Source: Calothrix parasitica NIES-267
GTDB lineage: Bacteria; Cyanobacteriota; Cyanobacteriia; Cyanobacteriales; Nostocaceae
Assembly (NCBI RefSeq): GCF_002368095.1
Contig: NZ_AP018227.1
Coordinates: 1,907,359-1,971,358 of the forward strand
Direction of reading: 5' to 3'
Length of the DNA stretch: 64,000 bases
In this document: positions 63,508 to 64,000 of the stretch, one piece after another
Position numbering within the stretch: the first letter of the stretch is position 1
How the letters are laid out: every line of letters begins with the position of its first letter
Notes under the pieces: model-generated
The model's database searches: none
What the model was told of the DNA's origin: nothing
What the model saw: the letters and a program-made list of their open reading frames with translations, nothing else
Program-made: the position numbers and the translations under genes

Positions 63508-63960
63508 ATGAAGCAATTACCAGAAGGATGTAAACTTCGTAAGGCCACATCAAAAGACGCTTCATCAATTCGCTGGCTGGTATTCAAAGCAAAACTCGAC
63601 CCCACACAGTTAAAATGGCAACAATTTTGGGTAATCGAATTTAATAACAATATAATAGCTTGCGGACAGTTACGCAATTTTACTCAAGCTCAAGAGTTAG
63701 GAAGTTTAGTTGTAAATAGAAACTGGAGAAATCGCGGTTTAGGAAGTTTTCTCACTCAGCATTTAATCCAGGAAGCTACCCAACCGCTTTATTTAGAATG
63801 TTTGGGTCAAAAATTAGTTAATTACTATCAAAAATTTGATTTTGTAGCAGTTGATTTTCAAGATTTACCAATATCTCTTAAAAGCAAATTTAAAATATCT
63901 CAATTAGGTAAGAAAATGATTGGAGTTCCCGTTACGTTCATGAAACAGGGAATCAGTTAA
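63508..63960 (+). CDS. GNAT family N-acetyltransferase
   Basis: A 150-residue acetyltransferase with GGGAG upstream of the ATG. The N-terminal part (LRKATSKDASSIRWLVF) is the first helix of the fold, followed by FWVIEFNNNIIACGQLRNF, ELGSLVVNRNWRNRGLGSFL (the acetyl-CoA-binding R-x-x-G-x-G/A site) and a C-terminal strand-helix (YLECLGQKLVNYYQKFDFVAVD). The acceptor substrate is unknown; it lacks any second domain. Confidence 0.9.
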   Translation: MKQLPEGCKLRKATSKDASSIRWLVFKAKLDPTQLKWQQFWVIEFNNNIIACGQLRNFTQAQELGSLVVNRNWRNRGLGSFLTQHLIQEATQPLYLECLGQKLVNYYQKFDFVAVDFQDLPISLKSKFKISQLGKKMIGVPVTFMKQGIS

Positions 63961-63980
63961 CAGTTCAGTTTAATCTACAT

Positions 63981-64000
63981 CCCTCTCCTTAATAAGGCTA
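63981..64000. mobile_element. Left end of a second CTACGGTG-type MITE (cut by window end)
   Basis: CCCTCTCCTTAATAAGGCTA is identical to 11027-11046, the left junction of the element at 11033-11257. The rest lies outside the window. Confidence 0.55.

Overview
The window looks like chromosomal DNA from a filamentous, probably heterocyst-forming cyanobacterium of the Calothrix/Rivularia/Nostoc kind. The grounds are AT-rich sequence, scattered GCGATCGC (HIP1) octamers (for example 5031, 19293, 32932, 42961, 56228), many short tandemly repeated heptamers between genes, a PxcA-like fragment, a group 2 sigma factor, a COP23 protein, a zinc-ribbon Ser/Thr kinase, a multi-PAS/GAF hybrid kinase and a large two-partner-secretion-type exoprotein. 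Genus is inference only. No rRNA, tRNA or CRISPR was seen.

Layout. 1-10.8 kb: end of a PxcA-like gene, an unknown membrane protein, then a secreted block (COP23 protein, one trypsin-like protease, two protease-TPR fusions), two tandem lipoproteins sharing an acidic DG-rich motif, and a zinc-ribbon Ser/Thr kinase. 10.8-13.4 kb: an unrecognised 611-residue protein bounded on both sides by MITE-like repeats. 14-23.3 kb: a run of stress-type genes (low-temperature-induced-like secreted peptide, Dps, YflT/ChaB-type protein, GSP39-like SDR, a decayed GMC oxidoreductase, group 2 sigma factor, TspO, MscS, DUF2254). 23.8-35.5 kb: an alpha/beta-hydrolase-fold protein that has lost its nucleophile and catalytic His, a radical SAM activase-like protein, two hybrid histidine kinases (the second about 2449 residues) and a coiled-coil protein. 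36-40.5 kb: DUF389, YihY/BrkB, DUF4112 and alpha/beta hydrolase. 41.6-45.9 kb: a two-TM protein, Ddl, MiaB and a small Imm17-like membrane protein. 45.9-47.6 kb: an IS4-type transposase inside a nested, mirror-like set of inverted repeats, palindromes and Fur-box-like sites. 47.6-54.7 kb: Rnl2-type RNA ligase, carotenoid oxygenase, an unknown protein and a 1177-residue haemagglutinin-type exoprotein. 55-64 kb: DUF1400 hydrolase, an ArsR/AHSA1/cupin/NTF2/epimerase block, a subtilase, an L,D-transpeptidase, a small Cys-rich protein and a GNAT acetyltransferase.

How it fits together. Most genes are single or in pairs; the clear close pairs are the two lipoproteins, MscS-DUF2254 (6 bp apart) and ArsR-AHSA1 (1-base overlap). 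The common themes are envelope/secreted proteins, stress protection and signalling.

The most unusual content is between the genes. There are at least five small inverted-repeat families (MITE-like), a recurring GAGACGT...ACGTCTC palindrome placed at gene 3' ends, a GGGAGCA...TGCTCCC hairpin, and heptamer arrays that in places abut or enter coding sequence. I found no complete new defence or biosynthetic system. The best candidates for something undescribed are the repeat-bounded 611-residue protein, the pseudo-hydrolase, the DG-motif lipoprotein pair and the mirror-structured transposase locus. All family names are from reading the sequence; no database search was run.
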